Assembly (NCBI GenBank): GCA_947594835.1 | Contig: CANQEH010000002.1 | Location: 1-64,000, forward strand | From: an uncultured Acetatifactor sp. | GTDB lineage: Bacteria > Bacillota > Clostridia > Lachnospirales > Lachnospiraceae | Length of the DNA: 64,000 nt | Direction: 5' to 3' | Shown here: positions 17,941-28,117 of the stretch, in pieces | Numbering within the stretch: the stretch's first letter is position 1 | Layout of the letters: the number at the start of each line of letters is the position of its first letter | The notes under the pieces: generated by a model | Told to the model about the DNA's origin: nothing | Databases searched by the model: none | The model's input: only the letters and a program-made list of their open reading frames with translations | Position numbers and translations under genes: made by a program

Positions 17941-18055
17941 AAAATCACACTGATGTGCTGATTTTTCACACAGGAATTTGTGTCAGAACGTCACAAATTC
18001 CCCCGATGGCAGACGCGAATTTGAGATTCGCGTCGCCCCGTCGCGAAAACGCGCC
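17934..18055. repeat. 122-bp multi-hairpin element with 11-bp flanking direct repeats
   Basis: This block contains three perfect inverted repeats in a row: an 11-bp stem (17937-17947 with 17959-17969), a 9-bp stem with a 9-nt loop (17974-17982 with 17992-18000) and a 9-bp stem with a 5-nt loop (18012-18020 with 18026-18034). GAGGAGGAGAT flanks it on both sides (17923-17933 and 18056-18066), like a target-site duplication. Removing the block plus one repeat restores a longer reading frame for the acetyltransferase. A fourth inverted repeat (18060-18070 with 18087-18097) lies just outside. No transposase is present, so it would be a non-autonomous MITE- or REP-like element; this is inference. 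Confidence 0.7.
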
Positions 18056-18105
18056 GAGGAGGAGATCATCATGGAAAAGATGTTCCGATGATCTCCTGCG
18101 GCCGT

Positions 18106-18576
18106 CTATAAGTTCTTCACCTTAAATTCCCGCTCCGTCTCCCGGCGCAGGTCTTTCTTCGCGGTGTCCTCCCGCTTGTCATAGAGCTTTTTGCCCCGGG
18201 CCAGCCCGATCTCCACCTTTGCCTTCCCGTCCTTAAAATAAACCTGCAGGGGCACCAGGGTATACCCTTTCTTCGCCACCTTGCCTGCCAGCTTGTTGAT
18301 CTCATATCTGTGGAGCAGGAGTTTTTTTACCCGCAGCGGGTCTTTGTTGAAAAGGTTTCCCTTCTCATAAGGGCTGATGTGCATCCCGTAGACGAACAGT
18401 TCTCCCTCCTCAATGCGGACAAAGGATTCCTTGATGCTGCATTTCCCCATGCGCAGGGATTTCACTTCCGTGCCGTGCAGCACGATCCCCGCCTCATAGG
18501 CCTCGTCGATAAAGTAATCGTGGTACGCCTTCTTGTTGTTGGCGACCAGCTTCTGCGCTTCCTTTTTGGCAGCCAT
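18106..18576 (-). CDS. smpB: SsrA-binding protein SmpB
   Basis: The protein has 156 residues, a normal SmpB length. It contains the family hallmarks: an N-terminal strand run with [24 protein letters not shown], and a C-terminal basic tail ([17 protein letters not shown]) that enters the mRNA channel. It binds tmRNA and delivers it with EF-Tu to stalled ribosomes. AAGGAGG precedes the ATG at 18576; the longer open frame lacks a ribosome binding site and family similarity. The gene is directly behind rnr (1-bp gap), the usual Firmicutes arrangement secG-rnr-smpB, but ssrA is displaced to 13082-13462. Confidence 0.97.
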   Translation of the reverse strand: MAAKKEAQKLVANNKKAYHDYFIDEAYEAGIVLHGTEVKSLRMGKCSIKESFVRIEEGELFVYGMHISPYEKGNLFNKDPLRVKKLLLHRYEINKLAGKVAKKGYTLVPLQVYFKDGKAKVEIGLARGKKLYDKREDTAKKDLRRETEREFKVKNL

Positions 18577-18577
18577 C

Positions 18578-20749
18578 CTAAACACCTCCTTGCACAAGGG
18601 AAAAATCAATGGTCTTCTGAACCCGGTCGCAGTCCTCCACCCGGACTGTCAGGGGCATCCCCAGCCGGAATGTGCGGCCCGTGCTCTCTCCCACCATCTC
18701 ATACGTATTTTCATGGAAGACATAATAGTCGCCCGGCAGCCTGGAAACATGGATCAGGCCCTCCACGGTGTCTGGCAGCTCCACATACACGCCCCAGGCG
18801 GTCACGCCGCTCACCACGCCCTCAAAGGTCTCGCCCAGATGCCCTTCCATGTACTCCACTTTTTTGAGTTTCTCCGTCTCCCGCTCCGCTTCGCCTGCCC
18901 GGCGCTCTGCCTCCGAGGACTTCTTTGCCACTTCCGGCAGGATGGCCCGGTAGTGCTCTGCCCGCTGCGCCGTCAACTCTCCTCTCAGCTGCTCTTTGAT
19001 GATCCTGTGGATCTGCAGATCCGGGTAGCGGCGGATGGGGGAGGTAAAATGACAGTAATACCCGCAGGCCAGCCCAAAGTGGCCGCTGTTCTCCACACTG
19101 TATTTCGCCTGCTTCATGCTCCGCAGGGCAAGCCTGCTGATGAGCCCTTCCTGGGGCGTTCCCGCCACTTTGGCCAAAAGCTTCTGGATCTCCTTGGGGT
19201 GCACCTCTTTTACGTCTACCTTCGCCTTCCGCCTGCCAGCCGCCTTGAGGGAATAGCCAAACTGGGCCAGAAAGGCCGTCAGCTTCTGGATGCGCTCTGC
19301 GTCCGGCAGATCGTGAACCCGGTATACGAACGGCGCCTCCAGCCAGTAAAAATGCTGCGCCACCGTCTCGTTGGCCGCCAGCATAAAGTCCTCAATGATA
19401 TCCGTGGCCGTATTCCGCTCGTATGCGCTGATCTTTAGCGGACGCCCCTCCCTGTCTAAAGAAATCTTGCACTCCGGGAAGTCAAAATCAATGGAGCCCC
19501 GCTTTCTCCGCTTCCTGCGAAGCAGCGCCGCCAGGCTCTCCATGTTTCGGAACATGGGAAGAAACTCCCGATAGGGCCTGTAAATCTCCTCCCTCTCCGC
19601 CAGGCTGCCGTCTTCCAGCAGCGCCTGCACCGCGCCGTAGGTCATACGCCTGTCCACCCGGATCACGGATTCACAGATGCTGTAATCCACAATCTCCCCC
19701 TGCAGGTCTATGTCCATCAGGCAGCTTAAGGCCAGCCTGTCCTCCCCCTGGTTTAAGGAGCAGATCCCGTTTGAGAGGACATGGGGCAGCATGGGGATCA
19801 CCCGGTCCACCAGGTACACGGAAGTTCCCCGCTTTAAAGCCTCCCTGTCCAGGGCAGATCCCTCCCTCACATACTCCGACACATCGGCGATGTGTACCCC
19901 GAGGTGATACTGAAGGCCGTCAAAGTCCAGGCTCACTGCATCGTCTAAGTCCTTGGCGTCCTCCCCGTCTATGGTCACCATGCACACATCCCTGAGATCC
20001 TTCCTGCCTGCCAGAGAAGTCTCCTCCACAGGCCGGGCTGCCTTTAGAGCCTTACTTAACACCTCCTGGGAAAATTCGGACGGCAGTTCAAATCCCCGCA
20101 CGATGGACAAAATGTCCACCCCGGGGTCGTTTTCGTGGCCCAGGATCTCCACCACCCGGCCCTCCGGGCTTTTGAAATCGGTGCCGTAATCCGTCAGCTC
20201 CACCACCACTTTGTGGCCGTCCACCGCACCCATGGAGGCCTCCTTTGGCACATAGATCTCCCAGGGCAGTTTGACATTGTCCGGCGACACAAACCCAAAG
20301 CCGCCGCGGGAGCGCTCATAGGTGCCCACCACATGGCTCATCCCCCGCTTTAAAATGCGGACGATCTGGGCCTCCCTCCGCTTTCCCCGGCCCCCCGGCA
20401 GAAGCGCCGCCTGCACCGTGTCCAGGTGGAAAGCGCCGTTCGTGCAGTTTTCCGGGATAAACAGATCCTCTTTGCGCCCTTCTACCTCCACAAAGCCAAA
20501 CCCTTTGGCATTGCTGATAAAGGTGCCCACAAGCACGTTTTCTTCCGCCCTGCAGTACTTCCCCCTGGCGGTCACCGTCAGCTTTCCCTCCGCCAGAAGC
20601 TCCTGCAGAATTTCGGAGAGCGCCGCCCGATCCTCTTTTGCAACCTGCAGAAGCACTGCCAGTTCCTTTTCCTTCATCGGCACATAGGCCGGATCGTCCA
20701 TCAGGTCACACAGCGCCTGCCTGCGCATCTCTTTTCTTTTTTCGTCCAT
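18578..20749 (-). CDS. rnr: Ribonuclease R
   Basis: The protein has 723 residues, an RNB-family 3'-5' exoribonuclease that degrades structured RNA and works with tmRNA-SmpB in clearing faulty mRNAs. Order: N-terminal helix-turn-helix-like region, two cold-shock domains (about 70-225), the RNB catalytic domain with the metal-binding aspartates in [10 protein letters not shown], and an S1 domain near 630-715. No long lysine-rich tail follows S1. The ATG at 20749 is preceded by GAGGGAG at short distance; an upstream in-frame TTG has no ribosome binding site. It lies between secG and smpB. A terminator-like hairpin stands between secG and rnr, so rnr may depend on read-through. Confidence 0.95.
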   Translation of the reverse strand: MDEKRKEMRRQALCDLMDDPAYVPMKEKELAVLLQVAKEDRAALSEILQELLAEGKLTVTARGKYCRAEENVLVGTFISNAKGFGFVEVEGRKEDLFIPENCTNGAFHLDTVQAALLPGGRGKRREAQIVRILKRGMSHVVGTYERSRGGFGFVSPDNVKLPWEIYVPKEASMGAVDGHKVVVELTDYGTDFKSPEGRVVEILGHENDPGVDILSIVRGFELPSEFSQEVLSKALKAARPVEETSLAGRKDLRDVCMVTIDGEDAKDLDDAVSLDFDGLQYHLGVHIADVSEYVREGSALDREALKRGTSVYLVDRVIPMLPHVLSNGICSLNQGEDRLALSCLMDIDLQGEIVDYSICESVIRVDRRMTYGAVQALLEDGSLAEREEIYRPYREFLPMFRNMESLAALLRRKRRKRGSIDFDFPECKISLDREGRPLKISAYERNTATDIIEDFMLAANETVAQHFYWLEAPFVYRVHDLPDAERIQKLTAFLAQFGYSLKAAGRRKAKVDVKEVHPKEIQKLLAKVAGTPQEGLISRLALRSMKQAKYSVENSGHFGLACGYYCHFTSPIRRYPDLQIHRIIKEQLRGELTAQRAEHYRAILPEVAKKSSEAERRAGEAERETEKLKKVEYMEGHLGETFEGVVSGVTAWGVYVELPDTVEGLIHVSRLPGDYYVFHENTYEMVGESTGRTFRLGMPLTVRVEDCDRVQKTIDFSLVQGGV

Positions 20750-20782
20750 CTCTCCCTCATTCTGCCGCAACCAATGCGGCCC

Positions 20783-20819
20783 ATAAAAAGAAACACTCTT
20801 GTGGACGCCACAAGAGTGT
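20783..20819 (-). terminator. Hairpin/terminator between secG and rnr
   Basis: A 12-bp perfect stem (20793-20804 with 20808-20819) with a 3-nt loop is followed on the minus strand by TTTCTTTTTATG. It should end many secG transcripts, leaving rnr to read-through or to a promoter I could not find in the short gap. Confidence 0.8.
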
Positions 20820-20834
20820 CATTGAGCCGCATCT

Positions 20835-21074
20835 TTAAAATACGTTCAAATTGAGTACCGCCGCCAGCACCAGGAACAGAACCGCCAGGATCTTCGTCCA
20901 CTTTACCATACGGCCCTCCATGGAGCGTCCCTTGTTCTTTCCCCAGTAGGTTTCGGCGGCGCCGCTGATGGCCCCCAGTCCCGCGGACTTTCCTTCCTGC
21001 ATCAGCACAAGCACCACAAGCGCCAGACAGATCAATATGAAAACAATGGTCAGAATCATCTTCAATACAGCCAT
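20835..21074 (-). CDS. secG: Protein translocase subunit SecG
   Basis: The protein has 79 residues with two transmembrane helices (about 3-23 and 57-77) joined by a cytoplasmic loop rich in Gly and Ser (GKSAGLGAISGAAETYWGKNKG), the SecG hallmark. It forms the SecYEG channel. AGGAGG precedes the ATG at 21074; a longer frame would add 19 residues without a ribosome binding site. It follows eno by 60 bp. Confidence 0.95.
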   Translation of the reverse strand: MAVLKMILTIVFILICLALVVLVLMQEGKSAGLGAISGAAETYWGKNKGRSMEGRMVKWTKILAVLFLVLAAVLNLNVF

Positions 21075-21134
21075 ATTGCACCTCCTAATGTGAAACATGA
21101 CAATCTTACCACACCTGGCGCAAAAACGCAAGGT

Positions 21135-22481
<1,347 letters not shown>

Positions 22482-22512
22482 CTAAAAGAACAGTATCGCC
22501 CAAAAAGAGGAA

Positions 22513-22540
22513 TTTATACAAAATCACAGCTCATTCCAAA
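22513..22540 (-). promoter_or_regulatory. Possible eno promoter
   Basis: On the minus strand TATAAA (22513-22518) has TTTGGA (22535-22540) at 16 bp. This is a modest match, placed about 60 bp before eno. Confidence 0.35.
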
Positions 22541-22567
22541 AGACCGGGCCGCGCATCGCGCCTGCCC

Positions 22568-23590
22568 CTAATACGCCTTTCCCGCCAGGATTTCACAGTA
22601 GTCCTGATAATTTTTTTGAAGCAGCGCCGGGGTGTCCAGGCCGTAGGGACACTTCGACCTGCACCTGCCGCAGTGCAGGCACTGCTCGATGCGCTTCATC
22701 TTCTCCTGCACCTCCTTCGTCAGCTGGGCCGCCGAAGGGGAACGCCTAATCAGCAGGCTCATGCGGGCGCAGTTGTTGATCTCGATCCCTACAGGGCAGG
22801 GCATACAATACCCGCATCCCCTGCAGAAATCCCCCAGAAGCTCCTCCCTGTCCTTCCTGATCACCGCCTTTAGCTCTTCTGTCAGGGAAGGGGGATTGTC
22901 AACGTAAGAGAGGAACTCATCCAGCTCCGTTTCCCGCTGCACGCCCCAGATGGGCAGCACATAATCGTACTGGGCCAGAAAGGCATAGGCCGCGGCAGAG
23001 TTTGTGATCAGCCCGCCGGAGAGGGCTTTCATGGCCACAAAGCCCATATCCGCCCTGCGGCACTCCTCTGCCAGCGCAGTCTCCTTTTCGGTGGCCAGAT
23101 AGGAAAACGGAAACTGCAGCGTCTCGTACAGCCCGCTCGCCACCGCCTCGTGGGCTACATGGAGCCTGTGGTTGGTGATGCCGATATGGCGGATCATGCC
23201 TTTTTCTTTCGCCTCCAGCATGGCCTCATACAGGCCGCTTCCGTCCCCCGGCCTGGGGCAGGACGCCGGATTGTGGAACTGATAGACATCGATATAATCC
23301 GTCCGCAGGTTGTGCAGCGAGACCTCTAAATCCTTCCAGAACTCCTCCGCTGTGGACGCCCCGGTCTTGGTGGCGAGATAGACTTTCTCCCGCATCCCGT
23401 CGAAGGCCTCCCCCAGCTTTTCCTCGCTGTCCGTGTACCAGCGGGCAGTGTCAAAATAAGTGATGCCGTTGTCATAGGCTTTCCGCAAAAGCTTCACCGC
23501 CTCCGCAGTAGAGATGCGCTGGATGGGCAGCGCCCCAAAGCCATTCTTTTCCACCGTGATGCCTGTTTTTCCAAGCGTTACCTTTGCCAT
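22568..23590 (-). CDS. Aldo/keto reductase with C-terminal 4Fe-4S motifs
   Basis: The protein has 340 residues. The N-terminal ~260 residues are an aldo/keto reductase TIM barrel with the catalytic region YFDTARWYTDSE and the NAD(P)H-binding area ALSGGL. The C-terminal ~75 residues carry two cysteine clusters, CRGCGYCMPC and CLHCGRCRSKC, which fit ferredoxin-like 4Fe-4S binding. This fused class is common in anaerobes; physiological substrates are mostly unknown. AGGGAAAG lies before the ATG. It follows gpmI at 62 bp and may be in the same transcript. Confidence 0.92.
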   Translation of the reverse strand: MAKVTLGKTGITVEKNGFGALPIQRISTAEAVKLLRKAYDNGITYFDTARWYTDSEEKLGEAFDGMREKVYLATKTGASTAEEFWKDLEVSLHNLRTDYIDVYQFHNPASCPRPGDGSGLYEAMLEAKEKGMIRHIGITNHRLHVAHEAVASGLYETLQFPFSYLATEKETALAEECRRADMGFVAMKALSGGLITNSAAAYAFLAQYDYVLPIWGVQRETELDEFLSYVDNPPSLTEELKAVIRKDREELLGDFCRGCGYCMPCPVGIEINNCARMSLLIRRSPSAAQLTKEVQEKMKRIEQCLHCGRCRSKCPYGLDTPALLQKNYQDYCEILAGKAY

Positions 23591-23652
23591 ACCGCACTTT
23601 CCCTTTCCAGGCCCAGACGGCCTGCGGTCTCAAAGCCAGCCAGGTCTTCCCC

Positions 23653-25191
23653 TCACAGAAGCAGGGACCTGCCTGTCATCTCCTTGGGCTGCTCCTTGCC
23701 CATGATCTCGATGAGTGTGGGCACGATGTCCGCCAGGCAGCCGCCCTCTCTCAATGCATGGCCCTCCTCGTAGTTTACCAGGATAAACGGCACCTGGTTG
23801 GTGGTGTGGGCGGTAAAGGGCTCCCCTGTCTCCTCGTCCACCAGCATCTCCGCATTGCCGTGATCTGCGCAGATAAACATCACGCCGTCCACTTCCTTGA
23901 TCGCTTCCACGGCTTTCCCCACGCACTCGTCCACTGCCTCCACCGCCTTGATGGCCGCTTCCAGCACGCCGGTGTGGCCCACCATATCCGGGTTGGCAAA
24001 ATTGATGATGATCACGTCGTAGACGCCGGAGCGGATCGCCCCGCAGAGCTTGTCGCACACCTCATAGGCGCTCATCTGGGGCTTTAAGTCGTAGGTGGCC
24101 ACATCCTTGGGGGAATTGACAAGCACCCTGTCCTCCCCGGGGTTTGGCTCCTCCACGCCGCCGTTAAAGAAGAAGGTCACATGGGCGTACTTTTCGGTCT
24201 CTGCGATGCGGGCCTGTCTCATGCCGTTTGCCGCCAGCCACTCCCCGAAGGTGTTGGTGACGGACACCTTGTGGAAAGCCACCAGCTTGTTGGGGATGGT
24301 GGGGTCATAGTCGGAGAAGCACACATAGGTGACGTCCTTCCTGGGGCCTCTGTCAAATCCCTTGAAATCATCGTCGCAGAAAGCCCTGGTGATCTCCCTG
24401 GCGCGGTCGGGGCGGAAGTTGAAGAAAATAATGGAATCCCCGTCCTGCACCGTGGCCACAGGCTTTCCGTCCTCCACCGCCAGGGTGGGCTTTACAAACT
24501 CGTCCGTCTCCCCCCTGTCGTAGGAAGCCTGGATACCGCAGACGCCGCAGGCGGCGGTCAGCCCCTCCCCTTTGGTCATGGCGTCGTAGGCTAACTTCAC
24601 CCGGTCATAGTTGTTGTCCCGGTCCATGGCGTAGTAGCGGCCCATCACGGAAGCAATCCTGCCCACGCCGATCTTCTCCATCTCGTCCCGCAGGGCGATA
24701 CAGAAGTCCTTGCCGCTGGCAGGCGGGGTATCACGGCCGTCCAAAAAGCAGTGCACATAAACCTTCTCAAGGCCGTTTCTCTTTGCTAACTCCAACAGGG
24801 CGTAGAGATGGGTGTTGTGGCTGTGCACGCCGCCGTCTGACAAAAGCCCCATCAGGTGCAGGGCGCTGTCTTTCTTTTTGCAGTTTTCCACTGCGGCCAG
24901 CAGGGCGGGGTTTTCAAAGAAGGTGCCGTCCTGGATCTCCTTCGTGATCCTGGTCAGTTCCTGGTAAACAATGCGGCCTGCCCCCATGTTCAGGTGGCCT
25001 ACTTCGGAGTTTCCCATCTGCCCCTCGGGAAGCCCTACCGCCATGCCGCTGGCGTTGCCCCGGGCAAAGGGACATTCCTTCATGAGCCTGTCCATCACAG
25101 GCGTTTTTGCAAGGGCTACCGCATTGCCCTCCTTCTTGTCGTTCAGTCCATATCCGTCCAGAATCATCAAAACTACGGGTTTCTTGCTCAT
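23653..25191 (-). CDS. gpmI: 2,3-bisphosphoglycerate-independent phosphoglycerate mutase
   Basis: The protein has 512 residues, the family length. It interconverts 3- and 2-phosphoglycerate using two Mn2+ ions. Signatures: LMILDGYGLN at the N-terminus, the phosphoserine loop GQMGNSEVGH with catalytic Ser62, FLDGRDTPP, the metal sites in NFANPDMVGHTG, and ADHGNAEML. I start at the ATG at 25191 because the family begins with this segment. An ATG four codons upstream (25203) lies closer to AGGAAAGG and may be the true start. Confidence 0.96.
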   Translation of the reverse strand: MSKKPVVLMILDGYGLNDKKEGNAVALAKTPVMDRLMKECPFARGNASGMAVGLPEGQMGNSEVGHLNMGAGRIVYQELTRITKEIQDGTFFENPALLAAVENCKKKDSALHLMGLLSDGGVHSHNTHLYALLELAKRNGLEKVYVHCFLDGRDTPPASGKDFCIALRDEMEKIGVGRIASVMGRYYAMDRDNNYDRVKLAYDAMTKGEGLTAACGVCGIQASYDRGETDEFVKPTLAVEDGKPVATVQDGDSIIFFNFRPDRAREITRAFCDDDFKGFDRGPRKDVTYVCFSDYDPTIPNKLVAFHKVSVTNTFGEWLAANGMRQARIAETEKYAHVTFFFNGGVEEPNPGEDRVLVNSPKDVATYDLKPQMSAYEVCDKLCGAIRSGVYDVIIINFANPDMVGHTGVLEAAIKAVEAVDECVGKAVEAIKEVDGVMFICADHGNAEMLVDEETGEPFTAHTTNQVPFILVNYEEGHALREGGCLADIVPTLIEIMGKEQPKEMTGRSLLL

Positions 25192-25261
25192 CTTTCTGAC
25201 CATGCCTTTCCTGTGGCCTGACAGGGCTTCGCCCTCCGGCACAAATCTTTCTCATTCCAGA

Positions 25262-25290
25262 ATTATACAATGAAAACCGACGCCGTGCAA
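25262..25290 (-). promoter_or_regulatory. gpmI promoter
   Basis: On the minus strand TTGCAC (25285-25290), a 17-bp spacer and a consensus TATAAT (25262-25267) lie about 65 bp upstream of gpmI. Confidence 0.8.
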
Positions 25291-25388
25291 TACCAAACCT
25301 TTTTCCGACGCAGGGGCTGTTTTTTCCGCCGTCTGACCTGTTTTCCTCTCCGGGCGGCCAAAATTCTCCTGCCTTCCTCCCCGCCGTC

Positions 25389-26255
25389 TCAGTCCCGGTC
25401 GGCCTCATATTCCAGAATCTCCCCGGAAACCGCGTCCACCGTGTAGCTGTATTCTATCCCTCCATAGAAAAACTCGATTTCATATTCCTCCCTGCCGTCG
25501 TCCAGATCCAGTTCTGTCTTGGCGAAGCGTACCTCCTCCTTGTCAAGCCCGGCGTGCTTCAGGGCAATCTCACAGGCGCTGTCTGCGCTGATGCCGCCCT
25601 CCGGCGCATTCCCCCCTGCGCCGCTCCCCGGCTGTGCAGGGAACCTTTCGATATCCCTCCCGGATATGGAGCCGTCTGTGGCCCTGACCTCATAGTCATA
25701 CTCCGCCTCATCGGTGTAAAAGCCGATGTCATACACCTTGACGCCGTCCTCATAGTCAGTCTCCTCCCTGATGAGCGTGACGTCCCCTTCGGAGAGGCCC
25801 GCATCCGCCAGGGCCGCCGCCAGCGCGTCTTCGGGAGAAATCTCCTCTCCTGTCAGCTTCTCTGTGCCCGCCGGATCTGTCTGGGATGCCTGGCTCTCCC
25901 GGGGCCTGACGTTACCCCGGCTTTCCTTTGCCGGGCCCTGCCCCAGGCTTTCTCCTTCCATTTCCCGGGAGAGGATTTCCCCGTCCCTGGCCCGGAGCAC
26001 ATACTCGTATTCCGCACCGTCGCTGTAAAAGTCCACCTCATATTCCCACTGCCCGTCGTCGTGATCCTCTCTGACGCGCAGCCCCGACACCTGGGCTTCC
26101 TCTAATCCTGCGTCCGCCAGGGCCAGCCTGCCCGCCTCTGTCCTGCCGATCCTGCCGTTTCTGGACACGGCGGCAAAAATCCCTCCCAGGACGGCCAGAA
26201 GGACAGCCATGATACAGATGGTCGAAATGACCGCTCTTTTGGGTGTAGCAAACAT
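25389..26255 (-). CDS. Membrane-anchored protein with three PepSY domains
   Basis: The protein has 288 residues. One N-terminal membrane helix (about 9-30) probably anchors it outside the cytoplasm. Three PepSY-type repeats follow (about 38-100, 138-200 and 222-286). Each ends in a WEYEVDFYSDGAEYEYVLRA-like strand pair and an EILSRE- or EILEYE-like turn. Linkers between repeats are rich in Gly, Pro, Ser and Glu. PepSY domains are thought to inhibit peptidases; the target is unknown. TAGGAGGG precedes the ATG. It is divergent from the cation transporter gene. Confidence 0.85.
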   Translation of the reverse strand: MFATPKRAVISTICIMAVLLAVLGGIFAAVSRNGRIGRTEAGRLALADAGLEEAQVSGLRVREDHDDGQWEYEVDFYSDGAEYEYVLRARDGEILSREMEGESLGQGPAKESRGNVRPRESQASQTDPAGTEKLTGEEISPEDALAAALADAGLSEGDVTLIREETDYEDGVKVYDIGFYTDEAEYDYEVRATDGSISGRDIERFPAQPGSGAGGNAPEGGISADSACEIALKHAGLDKEEVRFAKTELDLDDGREEYEIEFFYGGIEYSYTVDAVSGEILEYEADRD

Positions 26256-26336
26256 TTTGATTCCCTCCTATCTGTGTTTTTGTGCCTTTTTTGTTTTTGT
26301 CTTCCCGCATCAGACGGAATCCATCTACCACTGCCT

Positions 26337-26365
26337 AGTTTACCCCCGTCCCCACCCGCTGTCAA
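26337..26365 (-). promoter_or_regulatory. Promoter of the PepSY gene
   Basis: On the minus strand TTGACA (26360-26365), a 17-bp spacer and TAAACT (26337-26342) lie about 80 bp upstream of the gene. Confidence 0.7.
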
Positions 26366-26438
26366 TTGCAGGATATCATGCACAAATTTTCTCGATTTCG
26401 TCAAAACTGCAAGTTCCGTGGAAAATTGTGAAAAAACA

Positions 26439-26467
26439 TTGCCATTTTTCCCAAAAAGTTCTAAAAT
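26439..26467 (+). promoter_or_regulatory. Promoter of the cation transporter gene
   Basis: TTGCCA (26439-26444), a 17-bp spacer and TAAAAT (26462-26467) lie 38 bp before the ATG. Confidence 0.7.
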
Positions 26468-26505
26468 ATTCTTTAACCTTTCATCAGTCCACAGGAGCGC
26501 CCGCT

Positions 26506-27672
26506 ATGATCACCCTGCTTTCCAGACGATTCCCCAAAGATATGAAAAACACCCAGGATCCCCGTGTCCGCCGCTTTTACGGAATGCTCTGCGGCGCGCT
26601 GGGCGTCGTCTTAAACTGTCTTCTGTCCCTGGGAAAATTTCTGGTCGGCGTCTTCTGCGGTTCCATCTCCGTCACGGCGGACGCCCTTAACAACCTGTTG
26701 GACGCCGCTTCCTGTGCCATTACCCTGGTGGGCTTTCACATGGCGGGCCAGAAACCCGATCCGGATCATCCCTTCGGCCACGGCCGCATCGAGTATGTGT
26801 CCGGCTTTCTGGTGTCCATCCTCACCCTGTTTACCATGGTGGAGCTGGCCAAAAGCTCCCTGGAAAAGATCGTCACGCCCGATCCCCCTGTTTTTTCTCC
26901 TCTGAGCTTCTGGGTTCTGTCCCTTTCCATTTTCGTCAAATGCGTTATGTTCCTGTACAACAGGCGGCTGGGAAAGCGGTTTGACGCCCCCGCCATGAAA
27001 GCAGCGGCCATAGACTCTTTGAGCGACGCCCTGGTCACCGCCCTGGTGCTGGGAAGCGCCCTGCTCTCCCGCTTCACTTCCTTTACCGCAGACGGCTGGT
27101 GCGGCCTGATCCTGTGCCTGTTCATCGGCTATGCCGGATTAGACGCCGCAAAGAACGCGGTGAGCCCCCTGCTGGGCCAGGCCCCGGACAAGGATTTCGT
27201 GCGCAGGGTAAACCGCATCGTGCTCTCCTACCCCAAAGTGCTGGGCATCCACGACCTGATGGTTCACAACTACGGCCCCTCCCAGGTGCTTCTCTCCCTC
27301 CACGCGGAAGTCCCCGCCCAGGAAAGCCTGGTGGAGATCCATGAGCTGATCGACGCCATCGAGAGACGGCTGGGGGAGGAGTTAAACTGCCAGGCGCTGA
27401 TCCACATGGATCCCGTGCAGACCGGCGACAGGGAGACCGACAGGCTGCGGGCTCTGGCAAAGGCCTGCGCCCGCCAGGTGGATCCCTCCCTCACCATCCA
27501 CGACTTCCGCATCACCCAGGCCCCCCAGGGCACAAAGCTCATCTTCGACGTGGCGGCCCCTTACGCCTGCCCCCTTTCCGACCAGGAGCTGGCCCAGGCC
27601 ATCCGGGAACAGCTCTCCCAGGCGGAACCCGGCTGCGAGGCATCTATCGCGGTGGACAGGCAGGAGATTTAG
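26506..27672 (+). CDS. Cation diffusion facilitator (CDF) transporter
   Basis: The protein has 388 residues, with six membrane helices (about 25-200) and a cytoplasmic domain of about 190 residues that seems to hold two ferredoxin-like units, longer than the usual single one. Putative metal-site residues are D59 and N63 in TM2 (DALNN) and D169 and D173 in TM5 (DSLSD). This acidic/Asn set, without His, resembles manganese-type CDF proteins rather than zinc exporters; the metal assignment is inference. The HPFGHGRIE loop after TM2 is a CDF signature. The ATG at 26506 follows AGGAG and a good promoter; the much longer open frame starts inside the divergent gene. Confidence 0.92.
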   Translation: MITLLSRRFPKDMKNTQDPRVRRFYGMLCGALGVVLNCLLSLGKFLVGVFCGSISVTADALNNLLDAASCAITLVGFHMAGQKPDPDHPFGHGRIEYVSGFLVSILTLFTMVELAKSSLEKIVTPDPPVFSPLSFWVLSLSIFVKCVMFLYNRRLGKRFDAPAMKAAAIDSLSDALVTALVLGSALLSRFTSFTADGWCGLILCLFIGYAGLDAAKNAVSPLLGQAPDKDFVRRVNRIVLSYPKVLGIHDLMVHNYGPSQVLLSLHAEVPAQESLVEIHELIDAIERRLGEELNCQALIHMDPVQTGDRETDRLRALAKACARQVDPSLTIHDFRITQAPQGTKLIFDVAAPYACPLSDQELAQAIREQLSQAEPGCEASIAVDRQEI

Positions 27673-27704
27673 AATTTCCGTTCAGCCTTTCTCTTGCGAG
27701 TCAC

Positions 27705-27840
27705 GCCCGGTACTGCCGATGTTCTCCCGGTGGACGCGCTTCCGCTCGGTTCCGCACGTAACGGTACTAGGCTCGAGAGTACCTCGCCAAGTGCCGACGT
27801 GCTCCAACGGTCTGCCGGGAGAACATCGGCAGTACCGGGC
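27705..27840. repeat. 136-bp nested palindrome
   Basis: A 26-bp perfect inverted repeat (27705-27730 with 27815-27840) encloses two further inverted repeats in nested order: GCACGT (27754-27759) with ACGTGC (27797-27802), and GGTACT (27763-27768) with AGTACC (27778-27783), around a CTCGAG core. The whole could fold into one long bulged hairpin. No coding frame and no T-run follow, so it is not a simple terminator. It lies just after the CDF gene and before a separate promoter. It may be a mobile palindromic element or a structured RNA. Confidence 0.8.
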
Positions 27841-27898
27841 TGAATATGACGGAGGGGCTGAACTGTTACGGCTGAACTAGCCAGGAAAAAATTTTTAG

Positions 27899-27927
27899 TT
27901 GACATTTTCCAGAATCTGGAGTATGGT
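27899..27927 (+). promoter_or_regulatory. Promoter of the leader/ABC exporter operon
   Basis: TTGACA (27899-27904), a 17-bp spacer and TATGGT (27922-27927), with an A/T-rich stretch upstream, lie 38 bp before the leader ORF. Confidence 0.75.
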
Positions 27928-27964
27928 TGAAAACAGTTGAATCGTTCGAAAGGAGGTAACGGCA

Positions 27965-28054
27965 ATGCTTCACATCACTTACAGTGCAAAACAGTCAATC
28001 CGCATCAGAAAGTTCCAGCTATCGCGCAGTTACCTCTGGGAAGACGGGAAATAG
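27965..28054 (+). CDS. 29-residue leader peptide upstream of ABC exporter genes
   Basis: This small ORF of 29 codons plus TAG has a strong ribosome binding site (AAAGGAGG, eight bases before the ATG) and its own promoter. The peptide starts MLHITYSAKQSIRIRKFQ and ends SYLWEDGK. It is basic and has no signal or membrane helix. The ORF is followed 64 bp later by a strong intrinsic terminator and then by two ABC half-transporter genes. This is the layout of translation-coupled attenuators such as bmrB-bmrCD in Bacillus subtilis, in which ribosome stalling by antibiotics lets transcription continue. I infer the same role. I see no sequence similarity that would prove it. Confidence 0.7.
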   Translation: MLHITYSAKQSIRIRKFQLSRSYLWEDGK

Positions 28055-28117
28055 GAAACAGCAGTCAAAAACTTCCGGCGTTTCCGTCCCTTTGTACATC
28101 CAAAGCCTGTACATCCA

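Noticed and set aside
17937..18125. A 62-codon open frame through the hairpin element
   Set aside because: It starts with GTG inside the acetyltransferase stop and reads straight through palindromes; no ribosome binding site of its own.
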